This document shows, in pieces, positions 1 through 22,200 of a stretch of 64,000 nucleotides of DNA. Under the pieces are notes generated by a model, which worked only from the letters and a program-made list of their open reading frames with translations, did not search any database and was not told the origin of the DNA. Positions within the stretch are counted from its first letter, which is position 1. Each line of letters begins with the position of its first letter. The stretch lies in contig SADC01001182.1 of assembly GCA_004194705.1 (NCBI GenBank), forward strand, positions 124,001 to 188,000, written 5' to 3'. The DNA comes from Ditylenchus dipsaci. Taxonomy: Eukaryota > Nematoda > Chromadorea > Rhabditida > Anguinidae. A program made the position numbers and the translations under genes.

Positions 1-10372
<10,372 letters not shown>

Positions 10373-11435
10373 ACATACCAACACATTTGATTAGACAAAA
10401 AGTAGGCAGAGATATAAAAATTTGCTGGGTTTTATAGACTCCACCTAAAGTGCGCCAAATTAAAAACTTAGATTTCAGAATACAAATCTGGGGTTTTTCG
10501 CTGGTTATGTCTGGCTCCGTACTTTTTCATAAAAATACAAGTAAGCAATTATAAAAAAAGTAAAAGCTACAGTTGAACCTCGGTATGAGAGCAAATTATC
10601 AAGTTACATCTTTAGCTAGGTCTGATTCTTTTTTGCTTCGATTTTTGAAAATTAGCTTATATCGATACTATCTAAAATCTTGGTGAAATGCCGAAAATTT
10701 CAAAATTCTCCGAAACAAAAGTCAAAATCAAAATTTTCAATGGTCATTTTGTTAAGTTTCAACTGTATTTCAAAACAATTGACCAATTTTTTTTCCGGAA
10801 AAAAATTCTGCCCTGTACCAACATTATATAATCATTGACCGATCGAAAATTGCATTGATGCCCAGAAACACCGGATTTTTCAAAATCTAGATCAATTAAA
10901 AAGCACATTAAAAATCCAAATGTGGATTTGTTAACCACTTATTTTTGTTGTGCCTTGCCTATAGAGCTGTATAGCTGTTCTCATTACTACTATTGCTGAT
11001 TTGTCGTCCTAATCCCTGCTTTTGCTTGTAAACCACCTCTAAACAGATCGGCAGACTATAATTGGTTTATAAATTCAATTCATCTGTTAATAATATTTGC
11101 ATTTGAATGCAAAAACAAATCAAAATCCCATTCCTTGCCTGCCATACAATATTTCCTGGGTCTTCTTTAAAAAAACAAGATTGTCATCGAAAATTGTCCC
11201 ATTCCTTGCATTTGTCCCATATTTGCCCTCTTTTACTAGTAGAAATTGTTGTCTTTTATTTCAAACAATGGTAGAATCAGCATCCAAGCTATTTGTTATA
11301 GTTAAATGTAATTTAAAACTAAAATATTTATTATTTCCCAACTAATCTGGCTCTTCGATGTGCATTGTTGTATGATTGCTGATGTAGTAATGTGTAAAAC
11401 TTATTTAGAGCTTTCCTGATCTCGATATGATGTTA

Positions 11436-11441
11436 AATAAA
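11436..11441 (+). terminator. Candidate polyadenylation signal for the MAP4K gene
   Basis: AATAAA, 1.06 kb downstream of the stop at 10372. No closer canonical signal was seen, so the 3' UTR would be long. The region 10373-11435 is AT-rich and without ORF support. Confidence 0.4.
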
Positions 11442-11478
11442 CTTTTTGTATACTTGATATACTGAAAAAGGCAACTTA

Positions 11479-11728
11479 CCGTGTTTCCTCTAATAAGCGC
11501 CCCGGGGCGCTTATTTTTCAAACCCCAAAAATCGGAAAATTTGGAATTTGATTTCGAGATTTTGGGTGCTCAACCAAAATCTAAAAACAGGAATCGGTAA
11601 AGCTCGTGGGAGTTAAGAAAACGTATCAAACAGCTTTGCAAAATATTGCTCCTACACTGAGGTCCAGACCCTCAAAGTAGGGGGGGGGGCGCTTATTAGA
11701 GCGGGGGCGCTTATTAGAGGAAATACGG
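11479..11728. mobile_element. 250-bp TA-flanked MITE, CCGTATTTCC family
   Basis: The ends CCGTGTTTCCTCTAATAAGC and GGAAATACGG lie in mirror orientation with flanking TA (11477-11478 and 11729-11730). The interior 'attttgggtgctcaaccaaaa' and 'gggagttaagaaaacg' recur at 62166-62413 and, reversed, at 60683-60929. A truncated relative is at 26905-27076. The TIR matches that of the pogo-like element at 47957, its likely autonomous type. Confidence 0.75.
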
Positions 11729-12159
11729 TACTTACGATAAGCCACCAGGATTGTTTACGCTCTACTGGAGAATGGGTACCGGTTATTTGCCTTGGCCGCG
11801 TTGTTATTTTTCATTATATTTTTGGTTTGCGTATCTAATCCCCCCACGCAGAGTGCTCGGATGGAGAAGATAACCTCATATTCGTGTTACTTGACCCCGA
11901 TTTCATGAGAAAGCCGCGTGTTTTTTTAATTCTGAGAAAAAAATTCGAACCACAGGGGAAGATCATGGGTTTTAAGTCAACATTTGAAAATTTTAAATTG
12001 GCACTTTTTAACTTTTAAAGGGAATAAGGGCTGTATTGTGAGTAGTGATGGAAATATTGAAATTTCGAGACTACTTTTAAGAAAAAAATTTCGAGACCGG
12101 CACCGGGACTTTTCAAAAATTTTGCCGGACCAGAAAAGTTTCGTTCGGGACTTCTAATA

Positions 12160-12346
12160 CAGTCAACTCTCGATAATCCGTCACTCGCTAATCCCTCACT
12201 CTCGATAATCCGTCACCTTCGTGACACTTGGTTTGGTTTTGCCTTGAATAAATTAGGCTAATCCGTCACTCGCTAATCCGTCACTCTTGATTATCCGTCA
12301 CCCCACGGCCGGTCCCAAGGGGTGACGGATTATCGAGAGTTGACTG
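12160..12346. mobile_element. pogo/Tigger-type MITE with TAATCCGTCAC words
   Basis: The perfect terminal inverted repeat CAGTCAACTCTCGATAATCC is flanked by TA (12158-12159 and 12347-12348). The word (TA)ATCCGTCAC recurs about five times inside. It is inserted in the hAT at 12043-12928, so it is younger than that element. Confidence 0.8.
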
Positions 12347-12399
12347 TAAAAGCATTGTTTCAAAAAATCTTCATTTCACAATATTACATCACAAGAGAG

Positions 12400-12642
12400 C
12401 TAGTAGTTGAAATTAACGACGCGTAGATTCTTGTTGAAAAAAATTAATTGTTCCGCATGCTCTGGAGAAAGACTTGAACGCCTGTAGTCGTATACATCCC
12501 GCGCCACCGAGAATAGCTGTTCACTTGGTACGCTTGTAGCTGGAGCTGATAAGTAGCGACGAGCTATTTTCGCTAGCACAGGAAATGAACCTTCGTTTTT
12601 CTTTAAAAAAGTTGAGTTAATTGAACCTACTCTTTTTGAAAG
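12400..12642 (-). pseudogene. hAT transposase C-terminal (dimerisation) fragment
   Basis: About 80 residues end in a stop at 12400-12402. Motifs [25 protein letters not shown], then [20 protein letters not shown] (each given only in part elsewhere), match the hAT C-terminal dimerisation region near-identically in order (L-A-x-P-A-T-S-V-x-S-E-x-x-F-S). The open frame continues upstream to 13062, but composition becomes phenylalanine/serine-rich low complexity and crosses the element's own word array, so the extension is not credible. No upstream transposase exons remain. Confidence is high for the family and low for function. Confidence 0.8.
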
Positions 12643-14656
12643 ACTAGAGACGAAGAAAGACGAAAGACTTGAAAGCCGAAAGACAAGAGAAAAAATTGCA
12701 CGAAAGCGAAAGATTGATAAGAAGAATAATGACAAATTAGCGAAAAAGCTAAAACGTGTAAATTTCTTGACAGTGAAATAAATAAAAAGTCCCGAAATTT
12801 TTTCGATTTTCGGGACCGGGACCGGGACTTTTACTCTGAAAGTTCGGGACCACCGAGACGGGACTTTGGCAAAAAATTCTTCGGCGGGACGGGACTTTCG
12901 GGACCGTCCCGTCCCGCTTCCATCACTAATTGGGAGAGGATGGGAATAAGAGGGGCCACTAATTACAGGAAGCACACTAACAAGAGATGTTGAACATAGT
13001 TTTGAATACTGGGTTCTACCGCATAAATAAAGTCTCTGTTGTATGGTATGCATGCTTTTCATGCATCCAGAGCATCTATATGCATTTTATGATCAAGAGT
13101 ACTTCTCGGAATCGGCATTAGGTGAATTCATCGACGGTAAATTCATCGAAGGTGAATTCATCGACATTTTGGCGTTTTGTTTTATGGCCTTTTGTTCATA
13201 CCTTTTTTGACTCCAAATGTTTTTCTCTAATCCAACCTCAGCTTTACTGGATAATCCATGAACCAACCAAACCAACTGGTTTTCCAATTTCCAATTTTTT
13301 ATGTTTTTCAGGCTCCAAAACTTGTTTTCTGTACTAATTCGAGCATTCTAAACCAATTTTTTTACAGTAGTAAAATCTCTTTCGAGTTTTCATAATTACG
13401 CTCATATGAGACACTAGTATATAAATGGCAGTACTCAGTTTGCAATATCCAGGTTATATATTAGACCATTTTTTATAGTGCATCTGACCATATTAGTGGC
13501 TCGATAACCTGGATGCCCCATGTACCAACAAAAACAAGTGGTCGTCCACTTGGATTTAAAAAAATTACGTTTTAGGTCCCAAAACCTGTCTTCTGCGATT
13601 ATTCCAGCATTCTAAAGACTGTTTGACAGTCTTGTTGGTGAACTGTTTGGTAAAGTTAGGTTTTTGCTAGATTTACAAAAACTGTAAAAATACCCTAAAA
13701 CGCAATTTTACTGCAGTCAAAGCATTTTTAGAATGCTCGAATTAGTACAGAAAACAACTTTTTGAGTGCAAAAAACGTAAAAAAAATTCAATTCAAATAG
13801 AAGACCACTTGGTTTTGTTGGTACATGGGACATCCAGCAAAACTGTGGTCGGCCTTTTAGACTGGCTTATCAAAGAAAGATGGTAAAGGCCGTGGTTCTG
13901 GGGTTATTGCAGCTGAAGTCACTGGGCTGGTGTTAACAGACCTTGCATAAGACATGGTTTTGGGAAGGATACAATGCTTTTTATTACTTTCGACTAAATC
14001 CAAAATGTCGGATTCTGGAGGTACACCTGTTTAGGGAAGGTCTCAGGCGGTTTTTCCTAACCATCCTGAGGCTTCCTGGACCTTAAAACCCCTATTTTAG
14101 TCAAGAAAAATCATGTCTGCTGCCACCGGGATTCGAATCTGTAGCCTTATGAATCGTGAAAGGTACAAACAAAAAGCTATTAAACAAAACGCCGAATTGT
14201 CGATGAGGTTTTAAGGTTTTGCCATGAAAGTGGCTCCTTTTTATCCCCTTCCCCTCCCAATACAACCCTTGTTCCTTCAAAATCTAAAAGGCGCCAATTT
14301 AAAATTTTCAAATTTGACTTAAAAACCATGATACACCCCTGTGTGTAGAATTTTTTTCTCAGAATAAAAAAAACACGCGGCTTTCTCATGAAATCTCGGT
14401 CGAGAAACACGAATATTAGGAATAACTCTTTCATCCGAGCACTCTGCGTGGGCTAGATTCGAGTTGGGGGGATTCCATATTTTCTTTTATTTCCTCGTGT
14501 ATTTTTATTCATCATTCGATAAAAATAATAATCCAAGAATAGATAAAAAAACATAGAAAAGAAAACAAGACGAATAGAAAATATAACAAAAAAGAAACAA
14601 AATATGAAAAAAATAACAGGGGGACCAGCAAAAAAAATGGTACCCATTCTCCAATA

Positions 14657-14805
14657 CAGTCAAGTCTCAATATATTGACACCTTGAGCGTGATTTGGTTA
14701 GTTTTGTTCTAAATAGAGCAAACTAGACCCTCGCTATAGTGACACTCCAATAAAGTGACACCTAGCGCAGGTCCTAAGGAGTGTCACTATATAGAAACTT
14801 GACTG
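14657..14805. mobile_element. pogo/Tigger-type MITE with TATTGACACC words
   Basis: The ends CAGTCAAGTCTC and mirror AACTTGACTG enclose copies of TATAGTGACAC-like words. TA flanks the left end (14655-14656); the right flank is CA. The outer sequence is the same as at 12160 but the internal word differs. Confidence 0.65.
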
Positions 14806-16206
14806 CATAGCCATTGCTTAATAGAAGCTGGTAATTAATCAGAAAAAAATTACAAGTTTCTCAAAGCTTCTCGCAACAAAGAGTTCAAAAAATTACCTTG
14901 GTCCTTCTCACGGCTTTTTGAATTATGCGAAACTGCGCATTGAAAAGCCGTGAACTTTTCAAATAAATTTGGGGTATCAACGTTATGTGATTATCAACGA
15001 TTATCAACGTTATGTTATGTGATTTATGTGTTATTGTCCCATTCTGGAACTAGCCTTTGTTCTAACTACTTAGGCATTAAGCCTCAGGCTTAGGGGTAGG
15101 CCAGCGTATGTTAAGACGGACTAATAAATGCCTTAGGCACTTTTTCCGGGGTAATCTGGGACTCTGACTGATTTTTGGGTGCTTTTTATGAGGCTTTACA
15201 AAAAAGAGATTTAGGAAGAAATGGGGAAAAGGTACATAACGTCAACGTACCAAAAATTTAATGTTAGTTTTAGCGTATAACTTTCCGAAAAATATTTTTG
15301 AGTCTTTTGAATTTGAGATATTTAGATTTTTTTGAAAAAAAAGTTTAAAGGGAAAGCGGAATGGCAAGCTGATTTTTGCAGAAATTGCGAAACGAAAGGA
15401 CTAAGCCAAATTTTTTAAAATTTGCTGCAGAGCAGCAATATTATAATTTTGGTTTTGACTGGACACTATGAATACTCCTAAGGTTTTTGGGAATATTATC
15501 GAAAACTCCCCAGAATCCATAAAATTTGGTAAATATTCTAGCTCAACAACCCTAGTTCTGATTACGGAGATTTCTCAATTTTTCTGAGAAACTTTCTCAT
15601 GGACTTGCTTGATTTTAGCAGCTTTAAAGTCTTCCGTTTGGGACCGTCAACAATTTGTCTAATGTTTTCTCTGCGAGGCATTAGTCATATTTTTTGATTG
15701 TAAACAAAAACACATTGATGTCTATAAGAGTCATTTTTCAAGTCTAAGTTTTTTGACTGCATAGCGTATTTCCCCTAATAGACGACCTCCTACCTTTGGT
15801 TCAAAAACATGTTTGTGGCATCGTGTTTTCAGCCTACTTTTTAGAAATCGCTCTCAGACAAGTCAGCCTTGAATTTATAGGCAATAAGATGAGCTAGAAA
15901 TTCAGGGGTTACTTACCCAATAGTGGTAGTCAAAAAATGCTTTTTTCAAATTCATGAGGTCATTCTATTAGAGTAAATGGGGTATGTTCTATTGACCTAT
16001 TAATGTTAGAAATTTCGACCCATAATTGCCTTAATCCCGCCCATAAAACTTTCAAAGTTTTTTAAAAGATTTATTTTTTATTTATTTTTTTTTGTTTTCT
16101 AGTTATTTTTAAGCAAAAATGTGAAAAACAATTGAAGTTTAATTATACTAGGCGATCTCAACAAAATTAGATATTATATTTTTGTATTCCGAAAATTTTG
16201 CCATAA
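14806..16206. other. Intergenic AT-rich DNA upstream of the 208-aa gene
   Basis: A degenerate TA-type MITE of the CCGTATTTCC family spans about 15766-15982 (CGTATTTCCCCTAATAG and mirror CTATTAGAGTAAATGGGG). A small inverted pair around 'cacggctttttgaat' lies at 14918-14955. Otherwise I see nothing. No TATA or other promoter element can be supported for the gene starting at 16207. Confidence 0.5.
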
Positions 16207-19200
16207 ATGTCACAAGGCCAGTCCGGTAGCAACAATATATCTTCATCATCCCGCGATTCCGACTTGACTGATCAACTGGAGAAAAAATTTGCTGAGCTCA
16301 ATAACCTGCTTTATACAACAAATGTTCCTTGTGATGAATTGGAGAGCAAGGTGTTGCCCTATATCGCTGAGGACGTCATTTTCCAAGACCCTTGGCAGGA
16401 GGGTGGCAATAAAGCTATGTATAGTATTGGCATGAAGGGTGGGTGTAACTTTTGAACTTCAGTCGATTATAAATGTAGAAAACTAACTTAAAGGGGCATG
16501 CTCGCGCCCGATGGAATAATTCTTGCATTTTAAATTGGCTGTATTGGTTTTCGACGTTATCTTTTTCAAAAAGCGCCAGTTTCAAAAATTTCCGTTTTCG
16601 GTTTTTTCCGTTTTCGGTTCTTTCCGTTTTCGGGTCTTTCCGTTTTCCGGAGCTTTTTAGAATGTTTTCCGTTTATAGTAAGATGAGTTTGGGAATTTAC
16701 ATTTTACAGAGAAATGAGTTTAAACGTTTGAACTTTTGAGATAAATGAGTTTCGAAAACATAAGTTATAAAATCTATCCGTGTGGGCGAAAATTTGCTTG
16801 GAAAATTTCGGTATAGATCTCTTTTTGACCCTATACTCACGCATGTATATCTCCTTAAGAATTTTTGCAAAAAACAGTGTGGTTGAGATTTTGTTGATTT
16901 ACTTAGTTACACTGTATTTTGAACCTAGTTTGATCGATACCCTTTATTGTCAACGCCCTGTCACTATTACGCTGATTATTTTAAATTCTCAGGTGCGCAA
17001 AAATTTCCAGTGAAAGTGAAGAGGAAGTCGATGTCTTTGGCGATTCAAGTGATGAGGATCTAGGAACTGAAAGCTCTGCACGAGGTATTCGCGTTGCTTG
17101 CAAACGTTGTGAAGGGGCCGTGCTAAGGTTCATTGACAGCAAGAGAAAGGAACTGATCATGGTTTATTCGGGTATGAAAATAAAAATTTTTGAGTTCTGT
17201 GTGGAAAATGTTTTCTCTTAGGATATAAGCTTCACCAACAATCAGCAGTCAGCATTCTTAACGAAAATCGAGAAATTTCGCATACAGAAGTCATCTTCCA
17301 CTGTCTAGAGCTGAAATGCTTCAAAAGAGTGTGGACTAAACTTGATCCAGAAGAATCAGTTCCCAAATATCTATTCGAAACCACTGAAGGACACAGCCAT
17401 GAAGCAGATTCAGTTCAAGTTGAAGTTTATGTCATCGTTGATAGAGCTATGAAAATTGCAGAAAACAATCCAATGGTAAATTATCTATTGCTAACGTTTT
17501 CTGATCTCACTTGTTTTTAGGCAAGGAACCGTTCCATTTTTGCGGCTGCAACTGAAGGTGTGTCCAAAGAGCTACTACATGCATTGGATAGGACGAAACT
17601 TTTCAAACGTTTGAGTGAATTGCGAAGGGTTTGTTTTCTGCCTTGTCTTAAAATTTTTCACTAGAAAAACTACTGCAGAAGGTATTTCCGCAAGGCTCCA
17701 CTGATCCAGCCTCATTAGTCATTCGAGAAGCATGGATGAAGCACGTTGATGGCTCGCCTTTTACGAGGTTTCTACAATATTGCAAGAAGCACTGAGAATT
17801 TTCGACCGAAGCCAGCTACAGATGAGCCTCGCCCGTGTTTCTCAAGCTGCATTTTCTCAACGATGGAGTCAGCCAATAAGAGCTCGACGTAAATATTTTT
17901 TACAGTGACCTCAAATTCTTTTTGTTTTTAGCGATGTTGCCTCAACTGAATATCGTAGGTATACGTGCTATTCGACGCCAAAGAAGAGTGCCTCAGCAGT
18001 CAGCCAGTGGTGATGTGAATCAAGTGAGAAGGCGAATTCAATAATCTCCCCTGTTATACCAATTTGCCGTGTCCTGGTCTATTATTTGTTGTCGATTATT
18101 ATTGTTGCTTCGTCTTGATTCATGATGTTAAACGGTTTGGAAATAAATCTCTTTGATTTTATAATGTCTTTCTCAATTTTTCATAGGGCTTATGGCGAGA
18201 ATAAAATTAAAAAGAAATTATTAAACAAACGATCCGCTGATTCGGGCGATCCATGACCCAGTGATCATGGTTCTTTAAGTAATCTAGCTGTATAAATATG
18301 ATCCAGCTTTATAATAAAAAAGAGAAAAATAGCTACCTAGGCGGGTATTTAAGAACATGTTCTTTGTCACTTTAAGCCACTTGAAACACTGACCAGGACA
18401 GCAATCACAAAAGTTAGCAATATGATTGCTAAAAAAAAAGAAGTATATATGTGGTCGCAATAAGCAAGGTTATTGTGAAAAGAGTGAGTAAAGACAGAGA
18501 TCTCCGATGTTAAAAAATTTTCAAACTAATTTTTACGAAAACAGAAAATTCCCAAGTTAATTTTTCAGAAAATAGAAAATTTTCAAAAAAATATTATTGA
18601 AAACCGAAAATATCCAAAAAAATTTGTCCCAAAACGGTAAAAGTTCAACTTTTATCACCCGAAAACGGAAAGAACCGAAAACGGAAAAAACCGAAAACGG
18701 AAATTTTTGAAACTGGCGCTTTTTGAAAAAAATAACGTCTAAAACCAATACAGCCTTTTAAATTGGCGGGTACCAGGCACGCCAGAGATTTGAATTTCAA
18801 AATCAAAAATTGAAATCATTTTGAGTTCTGTGCTTTGATCTGTCGTGACTTGGGTGGGGTTATCCTGCGCCAAAAGATTAATTCGCCAATCGATTGTTTC
18901 GCCAAAACGATTAGTTCGCCAAAATACATTTCGCCAAACGATAAACTCACCAAGTTGAGTCTCACCAAGATACATTTCGCCAATCGATTGTTTCGCCAAA
19001 ATGAAACTCGCCAAACAGTTAACTCACCAAACGATTAATTCGCCAATTTTTTTTCGCCAAACGATGAAGTCGCCAAAATTAATCTCACCAAACGTTTGCT
19101 TCGCCGGGAAGCAGTTAACCAGAGGATTGAAAAAATAAAAAGCTGTCAAATCTAAAAATAAACTATTTTTATTGACTTAAAATTCCATGGTGAATCTGGT

Positions 19201-22200
19201 ATGTTAGGACCTGAATTTCGATTTTCCCCACCGGAAGCCGAAACCCAAGGAAGCATATTCGTTCCTTTTTTTTCTCGGCTTTTTGCAACAGCCGATATTT
19301 TTTGATCATGTTCACGGCTTTTTGAAACAGCCGATTTAGTATTGTAAAAAAGTTCACTTATTTATTGTTTTTCAATCAACAGTTACATATTTTCAGGAGA
19401 GGATGTATTGCCCTGGCTGCAAGTGTGATCTAGGAACTGAAATCGAGGATGAGTCACAGCGGATGTTGCATTATCAAGAGGTACTTACATTTCTTGCATT
19501 ACAAATTTTCAGTTTTGCTGTAATTTTAGGTGCAAATCGGATATGCAGTGATGTCGGAGAAGAAAGTCCCTGGAACGGTCTGCTCTAACGGGTTGATGCT
19601 CAATACTAATGTCTATGGTCTGAGAACGTCGAAAGTTCTCGTGTACTGCTACAATGTCAAGGTGGTCTGAGTCACTCAAACGGGAACACTTTTTGACTTC
19701 ACTGAAGTTGGTCGCACTGAGTAGTTCATGTTCTTCATTAAATTCTATCTTCACTTATAGCTTTTTTAGTGCTGAAAAGATTGAGCGCCGAGGAAAGTGT
19801 CCAGACGTCATCACTGAATTGAAGAACCTAAGTTTGGGCTTGATCGATGGATACGCAACCTACTATGACCTTCAGCAAATTATGTACTCGATCAGAAAGC
19901 TTGACTTTGTTACTGTATGTTTGGCTACTACTTCCGATTTCCTGCTAACGATTCATGAATTTTTAGGGTCAAATCACTTACAAAGTTGCAATGAGCAAGC
20001 TTTCCTGAAAATGGTCCTTATTGGAGCTCAAGGAGGAGTCTGTTACATTGAAGGTCGGAATAATATAGGTATCATGCTCCGAATATTCTCATGCTGGTGT
20101 GAATCCTTTTCTGATACTGTCCGTTTCAATTTTAACTATGTAATAATTTAGGATAAGCCGATCAATAACCTAGACATTGAGTCGATCCAAGCCGTGGCTC
20201 AAGCAATCGAAGACTTCGAAGGCGGAGAAATTCTTGATAAGCTCAATGAAACACTTGCTCCGCCTGCTAGAAACATAAGATTCTATATTTTTCGGTTTTT
20301 GCTGTATGTGGGTTGTGGAGGGTAATTTGTTGAGAAATAAAGTATGGTGGCATAGTGACGATCGTTTTTTTTCTTTTGTTATCGGAGCTGTGGACGTGGT
20401 TTTCGAGGGCCTGGTTCTTATGATGGACTGGTCTTAGTACACGTCTCGAAAATGTTGCATCCTATCTGAAATTGAGGTAGTCGACTGAAAAAGTGTAATA
20501 TTTTAAAATTATAGCACAGTACTATTCATCTTCATATTTTTATCCTTTTATCATGCCCTCTTATGTCACTTTTAAAAAGCATAGTTGCTTTGAAATCGAA
20601 ATTTTGGTATTTACAAACCCAATTCGGTACACGCATTAACTTTAAAATAATTGGTTGGTTTTTTTATTTAGAACAACTTTTGCTTTTTGAGGCCATCCAG
20701 GTGAATATCCACCTGGACCAGGAGAAACCAATCCAGGGTTACGGTTTCGGGTGGGTGAATTCGTAGTTTTGGTCGTATAAAACTCGATTTGCCGCACGAT
20801 TTCACGTATGATAAGATGAATCGTTTTCAATTTTAATGGAAAAAAATTGTCCAGGTCATATGGATTGATATGTACCTGACTAGTTGGTACCTACCTTGGA
20901 TTTCGGGATTCCGGTGGGCGAAATCAAAATTTTAGTCCTAACAAACCGGTTTCGCCATAAAATTTTGAGTTAAGAAAAATAGTTTATTTTTAGATTTGGA
21001 ATTTTTTATTTTTCCTTCCGGTGATTCCATCCTTTGGTTAACTGATTTCCGGTCAAATAATCGTTTGGCGAAACAAAATTGGCGAATTAACTGTTTGGCG
21101 AAATAAAATTGGCGAGTTAATCGTTTGGCGAAATGTATTTTGGTGACACTCCTTTTGGCGAGTTAACTGTTTGGCGAATTTCATTTTGGCGAAACAATCG
21201 ATTGGCGAGTTAACTGTTTGGCGAAACGTATTTTGGCGAATTAATCGTTTGGCGAATAAATCGTTTTGGCGAAACAATCGATTGGCGAAAAAAATTTTGG
21301 CGCAGGATAACCCCACCGTGACTTGCCGGTAATTTTTTTGCTCTAATTTTTTACGCTTGCCTTTCTTACTAACTGACTGTTTTGGTTTTAGCGTCAAATA
21401 ATCTCGTGTGTTCAGCTGGTCATTCTCGTGCATGCTCAGGTTCTTCTCTTGATCTTGCTGTTTGTATTAGATAAGTATTTTTTATTTTCTGTGCCGTCAT
21501 TTGCTTTTTCCTTGTTCCGTTTTTCAGGTGTCTATCTGGAGGTCTCAAGAAGGAATTTTAGGTTCTCTGCTCAGGTATTTTTACACATTTTTTACACAAT
21601 TTACGCAGTGACTGCATACATCCTGTCAAAGTCCCTTATAAATGTAACGTCAAATTTAGCAGGCAGCCATTTACGTAGCTACTTTCGACTTTGTCAGCCT
21701 GTATGCGGTCGAAGTGTCACTTTCTATGTGCCTTCGTGCTTCATTCTATGGCAGTATGGCTAGGCCCTTGTAACATATCTGTCGGAGCGCGTCAACTTCT
21801 CTGAAGAGGCTGCCTAGCGAAAGTGTTTATTCTGCTGGGCTTTATAGCACTAATTTTCAGGTTTAATCGACAATTGGGACCATAACTTTACGTCTTGCAT
21901 CTTTGTAGCAGCTCACATAGCAAAGACGCCTGGATAGAAAGTATACCTGATTAATTAATAACGCTTTCAGATTCATATAACTATAACAATTAACTGGATC
22001 ATAATTTAGTTCAAATAGTATCTCCCTTTCTGTTTTTTTCCGGCTTCGCTCCAAGAATTCTTACAGCTAGACACACTACCGTCCAGCACTTGTTCCACGC
22101 TTGACATTTGACGGTTGCTCGATATGCTGAAAAAGTCTAGCTAGGTTCACACCATAAACCAACCTAACAATTTCGCTTTGAGTCGTACTTGTGATATACG

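Larger units (their letters stand above)
12043..12928. mobile_element. Degenerate hAT element, 8-bp TSD
   Basis: The ends TAGTGATGGAA and TTCCATCACTA are mirror images. ATTGTGAG (12035-12042) and ATTGGGAG (12929-12936) form an 8-bp TSD with one mismatch, as expected for hAT. CGGGACCGGGAC-type words cluster inside both ends. It contains the hAT transposase C-terminus on the - strand and a later pogo MITE insertion at 12160-12346. Confidence 0.8.
11845..14475. mobile_element. Large inverted-repeat element hosting nested insertions
   Basis: Positions 11850-12042 plus 12929-12975 match 14210-14470 in reverse complement: 'cacgcagagtgctcgg', 'ccgatttcatgagaaa', 'aaattcgaaccacagggg', 'gggctgtattg'. 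The arms are therefore about 300 bp, and the left one is split by the hAT at 12043-12928. Internal sequence includes 'ggtgaattcatcgac' words (13120-13165) and an inverted pair of 'aagtgg(tc)gtccacttgg'-type repeats (13495-13850). No transposase was recognised. The termini are approximate. Confidence 0.55.

Noticed and set aside
12643..13062. N-terminal extension of the hAT C-terminal frame
   Set aside because: Phe/Ser/Arg low complexity crossing the CGGGACC word array and the element's own end; not transposase sequence.
18876..19110. Spaced repeats resembling a CRISPR array
   Set aside because: Words are degenerate, spacing is variable, arrays are mirrored at the other TIR, and the genome is eukaryotic.
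21428..21763. 111-codon hydrophobic frame, duplicated inverted at 23251-23586
   Set aside because: It lies in the arms of the TTAA element and is present twice only because the arms are inverted copies. It looks like a signal peptide by chance, with no family match.
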